DNA of 29,004 nucleotides from RGIG3135 sp964477115 (GTDB lineage Bacteria > Actinomycetota > Coriobacteriia > Coriobacteriales > Eggerthellaceae), in assembly GCA_964477115.1 (NCBI GenBank), contig CAYZCY010000020.1, positions 1 through 29,004 of the forward strand. Direction: 5' to 3'. The position numbers and the translations under genes are program-made. Under the pieces are notes generated by a model. The model made no database searches. It was not told the DNA's origin and saw only the letters and a program-made list of their open reading frames with translations. Below, piece by piece: positions 13,552 to 22,205 of this stretch (position 1 is the stretch's first letter; the number at the start of each line of letters is the position of its first letter).

Positions 13552-16041
13552 CTAGTAGGGCTGCTCCAGGTCGACATGAGCGAAGGCGTCGGCCGACAGG
13601 TCGAAGAACCTCCCGTCGCGGAAGCGGTCAAGCGCCACGAGCGCGATCATGCCCGCATTGTCACCGCAGGATCGCAAAGGCGGCATGACCAGCTTCACGT
13701 GCATCTTCTTGCACAGCTTCTCGTAAGACTCGCGCAACACGGGGTTTGCCGCTACGCCTCCGCCGAGGCAGAAGGTGCGCGCACCCGTTTGCTCGAGCGC
13801 TTTCTTCGCCTTGGAAACCTGCACGTCAACGACAGCCTGCTGGAAGCTTGCGGCCACGTTGGCCACGTTCGGCTCGCGCCCCGCTTCGCGCTCCTGATTG
13901 ATGTAGAGCACCACGGCGGTCTTGAGCCCCGAAAGCGAAAAGCGCAAATCACCCGAATGCATCATGGCGCGCGGGAATGCAATGGCGTCGGGATCTCCCT
14001 GCGCGGCGTACTTGGAGATCACGGGGCCGCCAGGATAACCCAGGCCCAAGGCCTTGGCCACCTTGTCGAAGGCCTCGCCCACAGCATCGTCAATGGTGGC
14101 ACCGAGGATCTCGTAGTCGCCCCAGTCCTTCATGTGCACGAGCATGGTATTTCCTCCCGACACAAGAGACACCACGGCCGGCGGAGCGAAATCATCGCAC
14201 TCGATCTTGTTGGCGTACAGATGGCCTTCCAGGTGATTCACCCCGATGAAGGGGATATCGAGTGCCCAGGCAGCACCCTTGGCGAAGGCCACGCCGACAA
14301 CCAGCGCTCCCACCAAACCCGGCGCGTAGGTCACCGAAATCGCATCCAGATCACGCCAGGTCAGAGCCTCTTGACCGAGGTTTGCACCTGCCACTTCAAG
14401 GCACTCGTCGCATACGCCGCATATGGCCTCGATGTGCTTGCGACTCGCAATCTCGGGGACCACGCCGCCGAAGCGCGCATGAAAGTCAACCTGCGAGGCA
14501 ATGATGTCAGCGAGAAGCGCACCCGATCCGTCCACGATGGCTGCAGCCGTTTCATCACAAGAAGACTCGATGGCCAAAATCAGCGGGCGTGTGCGCTCAG
14601 GCTTCGTCGCCAGCATCTCGTTTTGCACCTGCAAAGCCATGCCCGCAATGGAGGCGGCGCTGAAAGCACCCGAACCGTCCTGCGCGGACTGCGCATTTTC
14701 GCCAAGAACCGCCGGAGAAACCGGCAGGGGGCCTCTCATGATGACCGCATCTTCCCCGTCGGAGTAGTAGCGCGGACGCTTTCCCAGGCTTTCATAACCC
14801 AGGCGCTCATACATCGCCTGGGCGCCAAGGTTACCCGCACGCACCTCGAGCGAGCTTGTAGTGGCTCCCAGGTTGCGGGCGTCCCCCGCCACACGGGCCA
14901 AAAGCTCGCGCGCTATGCCACGGCGGCGCGCCTCGTGTTGTACGGCAACTTTAAGGATCTGCACGTCGCCATCAACCACCCAACCGCCGGCGTAGCCGAG
15001 CATGCGAGCATCGGGCGAAAGGGGCATCTTGGGGTCGGCCTCGTAAGCCGCCCACCAGCTGCGATCAGCGCGGCCAAGCTCATCGGCAACAAGCGCAGAA
15101 CTCCACGCGTCGCTGCCCATAAGCTCACGCTCAAGGCGTGCCACCTCATCCACGTGCGCTGCATCGAGGGGCTTGTAAGCAATGCCTTCCGCATTGCCGC
15201 GCGCATTGGGAACGGCGGTGTCGTTCATGGTTACATGCCTGCTGTCGCGCGCCAAAGTTTCCTCGGCGCTCTTTGCCAAGCGAAGCTTCTCTGCCTCCTC
15301 GGCATCGGAAAGGCGCGTGTACACGGGCAAAATGAGTCCGGGATTGTGACGCACTGCGTCAAAGGGGTCGCATTCGCCCTTGCGCCATGCGTCTTGCAGG
15401 GCAAGCAGCAAACCGGCGCCCGTCGGCGTCCATAGGGACTCGTCAAGCAAATCACCCAAGGGATTGAACAGATCCGCGTATTTGTTCAAAGCATCGCCCG
15501 TAATCTGCAGGCTCGGCGCGGCGGGAGCCTGTTGCGCGCGCACGTCATCGGCCAGGGCCTCACAGAACTCGGCTGCCTTGATCACGCGATCGCCGCTCTT
15601 GCGCTCAAGCCCATCTTCGCCAAGCGAAAAATCAACCGGGTACACCTCTTTGCGCATGGCATCTGCCGCCACCAGAACTTCGCCGCGAACGCCCGCCTGC
15701 CAGGCGTTCCATGCAACGGCATCAAGCGAGCTCACGCCCAGAAGCGGCACGCCCAGCGCGCTTGCGATGCCCTTGGCCGTTGCCATGGCAATGCGCACGC
15801 CCGTAAACGACCCCGGGCCGCGGCCGACCACAACGCAGGCAATGTCGTCTCGAGACACGCCGCATGCGCGCACGGCCTCGTCGATGTTTGGAAGAAGCTT
15901 GGTGTTCGAAGCACGACGGGCGGCAATGACCTCGCTGCGCAGAACCTCAACCGAGCGCGTTTGCTCGTCGAGCCTTCCCACACCGATGGCGATCACCTCG
16001 TTGGCCGTATCGAAAGCCAGAACGTACGACGATTTCGCCAT
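13552..16041 (-). CDS. TsaB-RimI-TsaD fusion: tRNA t6A synthesis with an acetyltransferase domain
   Basis: An 829-residue fusion. Residues about 1-250 are TsaB (YVLAFDTANEVIAIGVG, VVGRGPGSFTGVRIAMATAKG). About 285-440 are a RimI-type GNAT acetyltransferase (acetyl-CoA loop QHEARRRGIARELL, then YERLGYESLGKRPRYYSDGEDAVIM). About 483-829 are TsaD (ILAIESSCDETAAAIVDG, metal ligands H603/H607 in HLEGH, LVSGGNTML, FSLSGLKTAV, CLGGGVAANPVLR, CGDNAGMIA). TsaB and TsaD with TsaE transfer threonylcarbamoyl to A37 of ANN-decoding tRNAs; RimI acetylates the N-terminus of ribosomal protein S18. The ATG at 16041 overlaps the tsaE stop (TGATG) and has GGGAGG upstream; the longer frame into tsaE is rejected. 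All key motifs are intact. Confidence 0.93.
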   Translation of the reverse strand: MAKSSYVLAFDTANEVIAIGVGRLDEQTRSVEVLRSEVIAARRASNTKLLPNIDEAVRACGVSRDDIACVVVGRGPGSFTGVRIAMATAKGIASALGVPLLGVSSLDAVAWNAWQAGVRGEVLVAADAMRKEVYPVDFSLGEDGLERKSGDRVIKAAEFCEALADDVRAQQAPAAPSLQITGDALNKYADLFNPLGDLLDESLWTPTGAGLLLALQDAWRKGECDPFDAVRHNPGLILPVYTRLSDAEEAEKLRLAKSAEETLARDSRHVTMNDTAVPNARGNAEGIAYKPLDAAHVDEVARLERELMGSDAWSSALVADELGRADRSWWAAYEADPKMPLSPDARMLGYAGGWVVDGDVQILKVAVQHEARRRGIARELLARVAGDARNLGATTSSLEVRAGNLGAQAMYERLGYESLGKRPRYYSDGEDAVIMRGPLPVSPAVLGENAQSAQDGSGAFSAASIAGMALQVQNEMLATKPERTRPLILAIESSCDETAAAIVDGSGALLADIIASQVDFHARFGGVVPEIASRKHIEAICGVCDECLEVAGANLGQEALTWRDLDAISVTYAPGLVGALVVGVAFAKGAAWALDIPFIGVNHLEGHLYANKIECDDFAPPAVVSLVSGGNTMLVHMKDWGDYEILGATIDDAVGEAFDKVAKALGLGYPGGPVISKYAAQGDPDAIAFPRAMMHSGDLRFSLSGLKTAVVLYINQEREAGREPNVANVAASFQQAVVDVQVSKAKKALEQTGARTFCLGGGVAANPVLRESYEKLCKKMHVKLVMPPLRSCGDNAGMIALVALDRFRDGRFFDLSADAFAHVDLEQPY

Positions 16042-16562
16042 CAACGCGAACCTCCCGCTGTCTTCATCAATCGAGATTTTGAATCCTTCGCCCACACGAA
16101 CAAAAGCTGCCTTGAGCGCTCTCCGAAAGAATGCACGCGAATCTTTCGATCGCCCGACGCGTCGGAGGTAATCTGCACCTCCAGATAGTCGCAGGGCATG
16201 GCGTTCGGGAACTTCTCACCCCATTCGACGAAGGCAACGCCATCACCATCGCCGTCAACCGCCTCAAAGTAGGCGATATCCTCCAGCTCATCCGGGTCAT
16301 CCAAACGATAGAGGTCGAAGTGGTAGATGGGAATTGAACCGTCGGTGTACTCGAGCAGGATATTGAAGGTCGGGCTGGTCACCGCAGCGCGCGTGCCCAG
16401 CTTGGCAGCCACGCCCTGCACGAACTGGGTCTTGCCCGCGCCAAGGTCACCCGAAAGCAAGACAACGTCACCTGGGCGCAGATAAGGCGCCAGCGTAGCC
16501 GCCAGCTGCTTGGTAGCCTCGGGGGTCGTGGTCTTACGAATGTATGTTAGTCCGTTTGCCAT
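16041..16562 (-). CDS. tsaE: tRNA threonylcarbamoyladenosine ATPase TsaE
   Basis: A 173-residue P-loop ATPase that powers turnover of the TsaB-TsaD complex. It has the Walker A motif LLSGDLGAGKTQFVQG, the switch-like TSPTFNILLEY, the HFDLYRL motif and the FVEWGEKFP motif, all typical of the family. I place the start at the ATG beginning MANGLTYIRK (16562) because the family begins near there; in-frame ATGs at 16580 and 16604 would add up to 14 residues. The ribosome binding site is weak (GGA). The stop overlaps the start of the tsaB-rimI-tsaD fusion by one base, so the whole t6A complex except TsaC comes from two coupled genes. Confidence 0.93.
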   Translation of the reverse strand: MANGLTYIRKTTTPEATKQLAATLAPYLRPGDVVLLSGDLGAGKTQFVQGVAAKLGTRAAVTSPTFNILLEYTDGSIPIYHFDLYRLDDPDELEDIAYFEAVDGDGDGVAFVEWGEKFPNAMPCDYLEVQITSDASGDRKIRVHSFGERSRQLLFVWAKDSKSRLMKTAGGSR

Positions 16563-16609
16563 GCGTCCATGATACGACATGCGCGCGATAGCTGCGCCGA
16601 TCAAGGTCT

Positions 16610-16753
16610 GCGCACACAGGGAAAACGCCTGTGTCGCGCGGGAAGCGGCACTCTGCCAAGCCTTTGGGGAAAACTACTCAAAAGCGCGACGTACTGCCCT
16701 GTAACTTTTCCCCATGCGGGGTCTATCTTGTATGAGTTCTGTGTAGTTTTCCC
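16610..16753 (+). promoter_or_regulatory. structured leader of the ABC transporter with alternative pairings
   Basis: Between tsaE and the ABC gene: a hairpin at 16610-16639 (gcgcacacagg / cctgtgtcgcgc, with a bulge), and a segment ggggaaaactac (16666-16677) that can pair either with ttttcccc (16706-16713) or, over 11 perfect bases, with gtagttttccc (16743-16753). A small cccc-atgc-gggg hairpin (16710-16721) would compete with the first option. No U-tract terminator is evident; DNA-level operator dyads are the alternative reading. Confidence 0.35.
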
Positions 16754-16843
16754 AACCCTTCGCGGATTGCCCCCAGCAAACTAAAAAATGTCCTGTGGCA
16801 CAAATGAAAAAACGCAGCTTAGACGTACTCGAAAGGCATCCCA

Positions 16844-19701
16844 ATGCTTCAGCTTAAGCAAATCTGCAAGTCCTACACCACCGGCGCCTTCACGCAAACC
16901 GCACTCGACAATGTCTCGGTATCCTTCCGCGACAACGAATTCGTCGCCATCCTGGGCCCCTCGGGCTCGGGCAAGACCACCATGCTCAACATCATCGGCG
17001 GCCTTGACCACTACGACTCGGGCGACCTCATCATCGATGGCGTCTCCACCAAGCAATACCAAGACCGCGACTGGGACACTTATCGCAACAACCGTATCGG
17101 CTTTGTCTTCCAGAGCTATAACCTCATCCCGCATCAAACGGTTCTCGCCAACGTCGAGCTGGCGCTGACGCTTTCGGGCGTGTCCGCCGAGGAGCGCAAG
17201 AGGCGTGCGCTCGAAGAGCTCGACCGCGTCGGCCTCGCGGAGCATGCCCACAAAAAGCCCAGCCAGCTTTCCGGCGGACAGATGCAGCGCGTGGCCATTG
17301 CCCGCGCCCTCATCAACAACCCCGAGATTCTGCTCGCCGACGAGCCCACCGGCGCCCTTGACTCCAAGACCAGCGTCCAGGTTATGGACCTGCTCACCGA
17401 AATCGCCAAGGACCGCTTGGTTGTCATGGTCACCCACAACCCCGAGCTCGCCGACCAGTACGCCACGCGCATCGTGAACCTCTCCGACGGTGTGATCGTA
17501 TCCGACACCGACCCCTTCGAGCCCACGCCGGAGGACATGCGCCTGAGCAACAAGGAAGTGCGCCGCACCTCGATGAGCTTCCTCACGGCGCTTTCGCTTT
17601 CCTTTAACAACCTCATGACGAAAAAGGGCCGCACCATCATGACGGCCTTCGCCGGGTCCATCGGCATCATCGGCATTGCCGCCATTCTGTCGCTTGCCAA
17701 CGGCGTCAACAGCTACATCAAAACCATCGAGGAGGAAACCCTTTCCGAATACCCGCTGCAGATTGCCAGCTCCGGCTTTGACATGACGGCCATGCTGGTG
17801 GGAGCAGAGGGCGCCGAAGCCGCATCGGATGACTCAGATGATTCGCAGGACGAAGCCAAGTCTTCAGAAGATGAGGCCTCCAATGCAGCGGATGCGGCCT
17901 CGGAATCCGAAGAGAGCAACAAAGTAAGGGTAGTCCCCATGATCTCGGGCATGTTCTCAAGCGTCGGGCAAAACGACCTCGCCTCGCTCAAGGAATACCT
18001 CGACAGCGGGGAAAGCGGCATCGAGCCCTACGTCAAGACCATCGAATACACCTACGATGTCACCCCGCAGATCTTTAGCAGCAACACCGAGACGCTTCGC
18101 CAGGTCAACCCGGATAAATCGATGTCTGCCCTAGGTCTGGGATCCACGGTTTCAACTAACAGCCTGATGTCGATGACCATGTCCACCGACGTCTTCTACG
18201 AAATGCCAAGCGACGCATCCCTCTACGAGACCCAGTATGACGTGGTGGCTGGCCGCTGGCCCGAAAGCTACAACGAATGCATCCTGGTCCTCACTCCGCT
18301 CGGCGGCATGAGCGACTTCATGCTGTATACGCTTGGCTTGCGTGACTCAGCCGAGCTCGATGATATGGTTGAAAGCTTTGCCGCAGAGGAAAACGTAACC
18401 ATGCCCGAGGGCATACGCGACTACAGCTACGATGAAATCTTAGGGATCACCTTCAAGCTGGTGAACGCCTGCGATTATTACGCCTATGACGCCGAGCACG
18501 GGGTTTGGGTGGACAAGCAGGACAACGAAGACTACATGCGCGGTCTTGTAAGCCAAGGCGAGGACCTCAGTATCGTTGGCATAGTCCAGCCCAAAGAAGA
18601 CGCCACGGCTACCATGCTCATGATGGGCATCAACTACCCCGCTTCCCTTACCGAGCACGTCATCGACGTCGCCGCGGAGAGCCAAATTGTAAAAGACCAG
18701 CTGGCAGATCACAGCGTCAACGTATTTACGGGCAATGCCTTTGGTGAAGACGAAAGCGAACTTGGCCTCGACAACATGTTCAGCTTCGACACGGGCGCCA
18801 TGGAATCGGCCTTTAGCTTTGACACCGCCAAGCTGGCCGAAGGTATGAACAATCTAAACATNNNNNNNNNNNNNNNNNNNNNNNNNNNNNNNNNNNNNNN
18901 NNNNNNNNNNNNNNNNNNNNNNNNNNNNNNNNNNNNNNNNNNNNNNNNNNNNNNNNNNNNNCCAACATGGCAAGTGCCTTCAGCGTTGACACCGACGCTT
19001 TCGCCAATGCCTTCCAATTCAACATGACCGAAGACGAACTCGGCGAGCTTATCGTATCCATGCTAACCTCGGGCACCTCAACCTACGAAGGCAACCTTTC
19101 CAAACTCGGCTACGCCGATCTGGACACCCCCTCCGGCATCGACATCTATCCCATCGACTTCGAGAGCAAGGAAGAAGTCGTCAACATCCTTGATGACTAC
19201 AACAAGCGCATGGAAGACGAAGGCAGGGAAGACAGCGTTATCAGCTACACCGACCTTGTTGGAACCCTGATGAGCTCGGTCACCGATATCGTGAACATGA
19301 TTAGCTACGTGCTTATCGCCTTCGTGGCCATATCCTTGGTGGTCTCCTCCATCATGATCGGCGTCATCACTTACATCTCGGTTCTCGAACGCAAAAAGGA
19401 AATCGGCATCCTGCGCGCCATCGGTGCAAGCAAGGGCAATATCTCGAGCGTCTTCAACGCCGAAACCGTCATCGAAGGCCTGGTGTCCGGCCTGCTCGGC
19501 GTAGGCATCACTGCCCTGATCTGCATACCCATCAGCGCTCTGATCGAATCTCTCTTCGGCGTGCCCAACATAGCAAGCCTGCCTTGGGAGGCGGCGGTCA
19601 TCCTGGTGATCATCAGCGTGGTGCTCACCACCGTTGCGGGCATCATCCCCTCGAGCGCCGCAAGCCGCAAAGATCCCGTAGAGGCCCTGAGAAGCGAATA
19701 G
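16844..19701 (+). CDS. MacB-type ABC transporter, fused ATPase and permease (interrupted by assembly gap)
   Basis: A large fused exporter, at least 918 residues plus an unknown number in the N gap. Residues 1-230 are the ATPase: Walker A GPSGSGKTTML, signature LSGGQMQRVAIARAL, Walker B ILLADEPTGALD, and the H-loop VMVTHN. A first transmembrane helix follows (IMTAFAGSIGIIGIAAILSLANG), then a large extracytoplasmic domain containing an acidic Ser/Asp/Glu-rich stretch (about residues 325-363). Three helices close the protein in the FtsX/MacB manner (SYVLIAFVAISLVVSSIMIG, EIGILRAIGASKGNI and on). The two parts are in different frames relative to the 100 N, showing the gap length is a placeholder. 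The substrate is unknown; peptide, lipoprotein or antibiotic export is typical. GAAAGG precedes the ATG. Confidence 0.85.
18862..18961. other. assembly gap of 100 N
   Basis: Exactly 100 undetermined bases inside the ABC transporter gene. The coding frames on either side require a true gap of 3n+2 bases, so 100 is not the real length. The flanks encode similar FSFDT-like segments, suggesting that repeats caused the break. Confidence 0.95.
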
Positions 19702-19748
19702 TCGCAGCTCGGCCTAAGCCGCCAGCCTTCTTGGTCTCTCAATCACCG

Positions 19749-19790
19749 GCCCCGCCTGCAGCTCACACGCAAAGCAGGCGGGGCTTTCTT
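19749..19790 (+). terminator. rho-independent terminator of the ABC transporter gene
   Basis: A perfect 10-bp GC-rich stem (gccccgcctg / caggcggggc) with a 16-nt loop, followed by TTTCTT, lies 47 nt after the ABC stop codon. The sequence ggctttcttatg recurs about 21 nt further on, between the terminator and the convergent flavoprotein gene. Confidence 0.8.
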
Positions 19791-19809
19791 ATGTTCTGAC
19801 GAGGCTTTC

Positions 19810-20418
19810 TTATGCCCTGCCGCGCTTGATATCCCACAAATCGCGCAGATCGGCGTCCTCGGGCCAATCTTCGTTGAGATATTCTCCCAGCCTTCGCGCC
19901 GCCGCCAAGGCGGCTTCGTCTTGGTCGGCGGGCACCTCATCGGTGTTGTTCGAGATAACCTCATAGCCCTGATAGCCGCGGGCGTTCACCATGTTGAACA
20001 GGCAGCGCACGTGATGAAGGGCACTTGCCTCGTTCTTGCGGCTACCCGCCGTCATGATGAGGCCCGCCTTCTTGGGGCTGATGTTTCGATCGATATCGAG
20101 AAAGAACATAGCGGCATGCTGGGGTTGGAAACGGCTGAGTAGGCTCAGCATGGGCCCGGGCATGGTGCCGAAGTACACCGGGCTTGCTACCACCACGTTG
20201 TCGAAATCATCGGCGTAGATGATGTCCATGTCGTCGCGTACCACGCAACGCGCTGTGGTCGAGCAGCCGCGGCAGTCGACGCACGGCGCAATCTTAGAGC
20301 GATAGGCGGAAATCTCGACCACTTCCCCCTGAAGCGTCTTCTTCATTTCCTCGACAAGCCTGGCGGTATTGCCGTGAGGACGAGGGGACCCGTTGATGAT
20401 GAGCGTGCGTTTAGCCAT
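19810..20418 (-). CDS. iron-sulfur-flavoprotein-like NAD(P)H-dependent reductase
   Basis: A 202-residue flavodoxin-fold protein. RTLIINGSPRPHGNTARL is the FMN-phosphate loop; C46, C49, C52 and C58 (APCVDCRGCSTTARC) form a CX2CX2CX5C motif; VVASPVYFGTMPGPMLSLLSRF is the segment around the flavin ring. The ATG at 20418 is chosen for AAGGAG 6 nt upstream rather than a TTG-type start 18 nt earlier. This is the second protein of this type in the window (the other is at 1573-2208), with the same cysteine spacing but only family-level similarity. It is divergent from the FAD oxidoreductase and may share its regulatory region. The electron partner is unknown. Confidence 0.85.
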   Translation of the reverse strand: MAKRTLIINGSPRPHGNTARLVEEMKKTLQGEVVEISAYRSKIAPCVDCRGCSTTARCVVRDDMDIIYADDFDNVVVASPVYFGTMPGPMLSLLSRFQPQHAAMFFLDIDRNISPKKAGLIMTAGSRKNEASALHHVRCLFNMVNARGYQGYEVISNNTDEVPADQDEAALAAARRLGEYLNEDWPEDADLRDLWDIKRGRA

Positions 20419-20489
20419 GCCGAACTCCTTGATCATAGCTTTTGGTTTCTACTAAGGGTTTAGAAGCCTTGTAAATAATTATGAACGTT

Positions 20490-20574
20490 TCTCAAGACTT
20501 CATAAATGTCTCAAGTTTTCGAAAAGAGAGAAACCCCACCAGCTTGCTGGGTCACACAGCATACACCCAGCAAG
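20490..20574. promoter_or_regulatory. possible operators between the divergent flavoprotein and FAD-enzyme genes
   Basis: Two direct copies of TCTCAAG (20490-20496 and 20509-20515, 19 nt apart, on one face of the helix) lie in an AT-rich stretch before the flavoprotein gene. A perfect 10-bp dyad follows (cttgctgggt / acccagcaag, 20543-20552 and 20565-20574, 12-nt centre). Either could bind a regulator. The whole intergenic region is about 308 bases and holds no gene. Confidence 0.4.
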
Positions 20575-20647
20575 TAAGGCACACGCTATGGTCACCATAC
20601 GAGCTGCTAGCTTCGCGCAGGGGGCGGGGCGGACGACGCATTGAGGG

Positions 20648-20705
20648 TTGACTCCCCTCCTTCGCCTCCATAATATATCGTTACAGCTATATCGCTTTCG
20701 ATATA
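20648..20705 (+). promoter_or_regulatory. strong promoter with TATATCG operator-like repeats
   Basis: TTGACT (20648-20653), a 17-nt spacer and TAATAT (20671-20676) form a near-consensus housekeeping promoter. The -10 and predicted start overlap two direct copies of TATATCG (20674-20680, 20688-20694), the second forming a dyad with CGATATA (20699-20705). The arrangement suggests repression by a dimeric regulator, plausibly the PadR protein encoded downstream. An AGGAGGT ribosome binding site follows. Confidence 0.65.
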
Positions 20706-20726
20706 AACCGAGATAGGAGGTCTACT

Positions 20727-22064
20727 ATGAGCGAAGAGAAGAAAGTAGTCGTGGTAGGCGGCGGTCTTGCGGGTCTGTCTGCCGCTTACACGCTCAAGAA
20801 GGCAGGGGTCATAGCCGACGTGTACGAGGCCGGCAGTCACGTCGGCGGCCGGTGCCGCAACGACTACGACGATGGCTACGAGTTCTTCGTCGGCGCGGGC
20901 AGCACTGAGCCGCAGTGGGCCACGACCTTCCAGTACCTCAATGAGCTCGGCATCATGGACCTCGTACAGCAGCAGGCGGGCGAGTCGGGCATAGGAACCT
21001 ACACCAAGGGCAAGCCCCGCATCATGCGCTTTGGCGGCAAGGGCACGGTGTCGAGCGTCCTTAAGTTCTTCTTCTCCGCGTTGCCGATGCGCACCTACGT
21101 CCAGGGCATCCAGTTCCTCAAGGACGTCGGAGGATACAAGGAGAAGCTCGACTTCGAGAACGCCGACTTCTCCGCTCTTCACGAGGTCAACGACATGACC
21201 ATTCACGAGTACTGCGTCAAGAAGGGCTGGGAGGACCTGGAAAACCACCTGCTCCACCCGCTCGTGGCCATGATGTGCTGCGGAACGAGCGACAACATCT
21301 GCATGGGGCACCTCGTCATGCTGCTCTCCCTCATGCAGGGCATGTGCAACCTGAAGGGCGGAATGGGCGTCATCGGTGAGAAGCTCTACGAGCAGGTGGA
21401 GGGCCAGGTCAAGTTCCGCACCCCGGTTCGCGAGGTGGTCATCGAGGACGGCAAGGCCATCGGCATCCGCACCGACGAGGGCTTCGTTGCAGCCGACCAC
21501 GTCATCATCGGCCTCGACGCCGTCAAGACCCTCGAGATCGCCCCGAATCTTCCCGAGAGCATCAAGAGCGCCCTTCGCACCTGCGGCTACAGCAAGACCC
21601 TCTACTACGAGTTCGGCCTCGAGGAGCCCATCGAGGTGATCAGGAACTCCTTCATGTTCCTGCCTAAGGACCACGAGGGCATCCTGAACTGCGTGAGCGA
21701 TGCCGCAAGCGGCGAGGAGATGAAGCCCATCCTTCTCGCCCACACCAGGGAGCGCTACCACGAGGAGCTCTGCGCCATGGAACCCGAGGCACGCGACGCG
21801 CGCGTGATCGCGGCCATCCGCGAGCTCATACCGGAGTTCCCCGAGAACCCCAAGATCACCAAGTGCTACCGCTGGGACCGCGCGGTAAACCTCGAGGGAC
21901 CGGGCCAGTTCGAAGCCATCGAAGAGCTCAAGAAGCACCACATGCACGACGTCGAGGGCCTGCACCTCTCCGGTGACTACCTCTACCTCATCGCCTGCAC
22001 CGAGGGCTCGATGAACTCCGCCCAGACGGCCGCCGAGTACGTGCTCAAGCAGATGGGGAAGTAA
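20727..22064 (+). CDS. FAD-dependent amine-oxidase/protoporphyrinogen-oxidase-like oxidoreductase
   Basis: A 445-residue flavoprotein. The N-terminal dinucleotide-binding motif VVVVGGGLAGLSAAYTLKKAG (residues 7-27), the acidic strand end VYEAGSHVGGRCR, and the C-terminal FAD-contact LHLSGDYLYLIACTEGSMNSAQTAAEYVL are the hallmarks of the flavin-containing amine oxidase/phytoene desaturase/protoporphyrinogen oxidase superfamily. The middle has an unusual cysteine pair (MMCCGTSDNICMGH) and a hydrophobic LMLLSLMQGM-like segment. The protein has no signal peptide and should be cytoplasmic or membrane-associated. The substrate cannot be assigned. The strong promoter and perfect ribosome binding site imply high, regulated expression. 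Its codon use is more uniformly GC-ending than that of some neighbours, which is only an impression. Confidence 0.85.
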   Translation: MSEEKKVVVVGGGLAGLSAAYTLKKAGVIADVYEAGSHVGGRCRNDYDDGYEFFVGAGSTEPQWATTFQYLNELGIMDLVQQQAGESGIGTYTKGKPRIMRFGGKGTVSSVLKFFFSALPMRTYVQGIQFLKDVGGYKEKLDFENADFSALHEVNDMTIHEYCVKKGWEDLENHLLHPLVAMMCCGTSDNICMGHLVMLLSLMQGMCNLKGGMGVIGEKLYEQVEGQVKFRTPVREVVIEDGKAIGIRTDEGFVAADHVIIGLDAVKTLEIAPNLPESIKSALRTCGYSKTLYYEFGLEEPIEVIRNSFMFLPKDHEGILNCVSDAASGEEMKPILLAHTRERYHEELCAMEPEARDARVIAAIRELIPEFPENPKITKCYRWDRAVNLEGPGQFEAIEELKKHHMHDVEGLHLSGDYLYLIACTEGSMNSAQTAAEYVLKQMGK

Positions 22065-22120
22065 GCTCTGCCAAGCTCCTCACCAGGCGAGCAGGCCTCG
22101 TCAGCCTAAACCAGCTCCGC

Positions 22121-22153
22121 CCACGCGCCCGGGTTTTCGGCTCGGGCGCGTGG
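22121..22153 (+). other. perfect GC-rich hairpin between the FAD enzyme and PadR genes
   Basis: An 11-bp perfect inverted repeat (ccacgcgcccg / cgggcgcgtgg) with an 11-nt loop containing TTTT. No U-tract follows; instead TAGAAT, a possible -10, begins at the base of the stem (22154-22159). It may partly terminate upstream transcription or overlap the padR promoter. Confidence 0.5.
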
Positions 22154-22205
22154 TAGAATCAACGCTGCGTTCAGATCGTTCGTTCAGAGGAAAGACGAGG
22201 AGAAG

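Noticed and set aside
13489..15435. Long open frame of about 648 codons on the plus strand
   Set aside because: It is the antisense shadow of the TsaB-RimI-TsaD gene, whose minus-strand product carries all the family motifs. The plus-strand product has an unnatural His/Arg/Gly-rich composition and no domains.
18967..19701. Separate permease gene starting at the ATG after the N gap
   Set aside because: The frame is open into the gap, the sequence continues the repetitive extracytoplasmic domain, and the ATPase part upstream lacks its C-terminal helices. One interrupted gene explains both.
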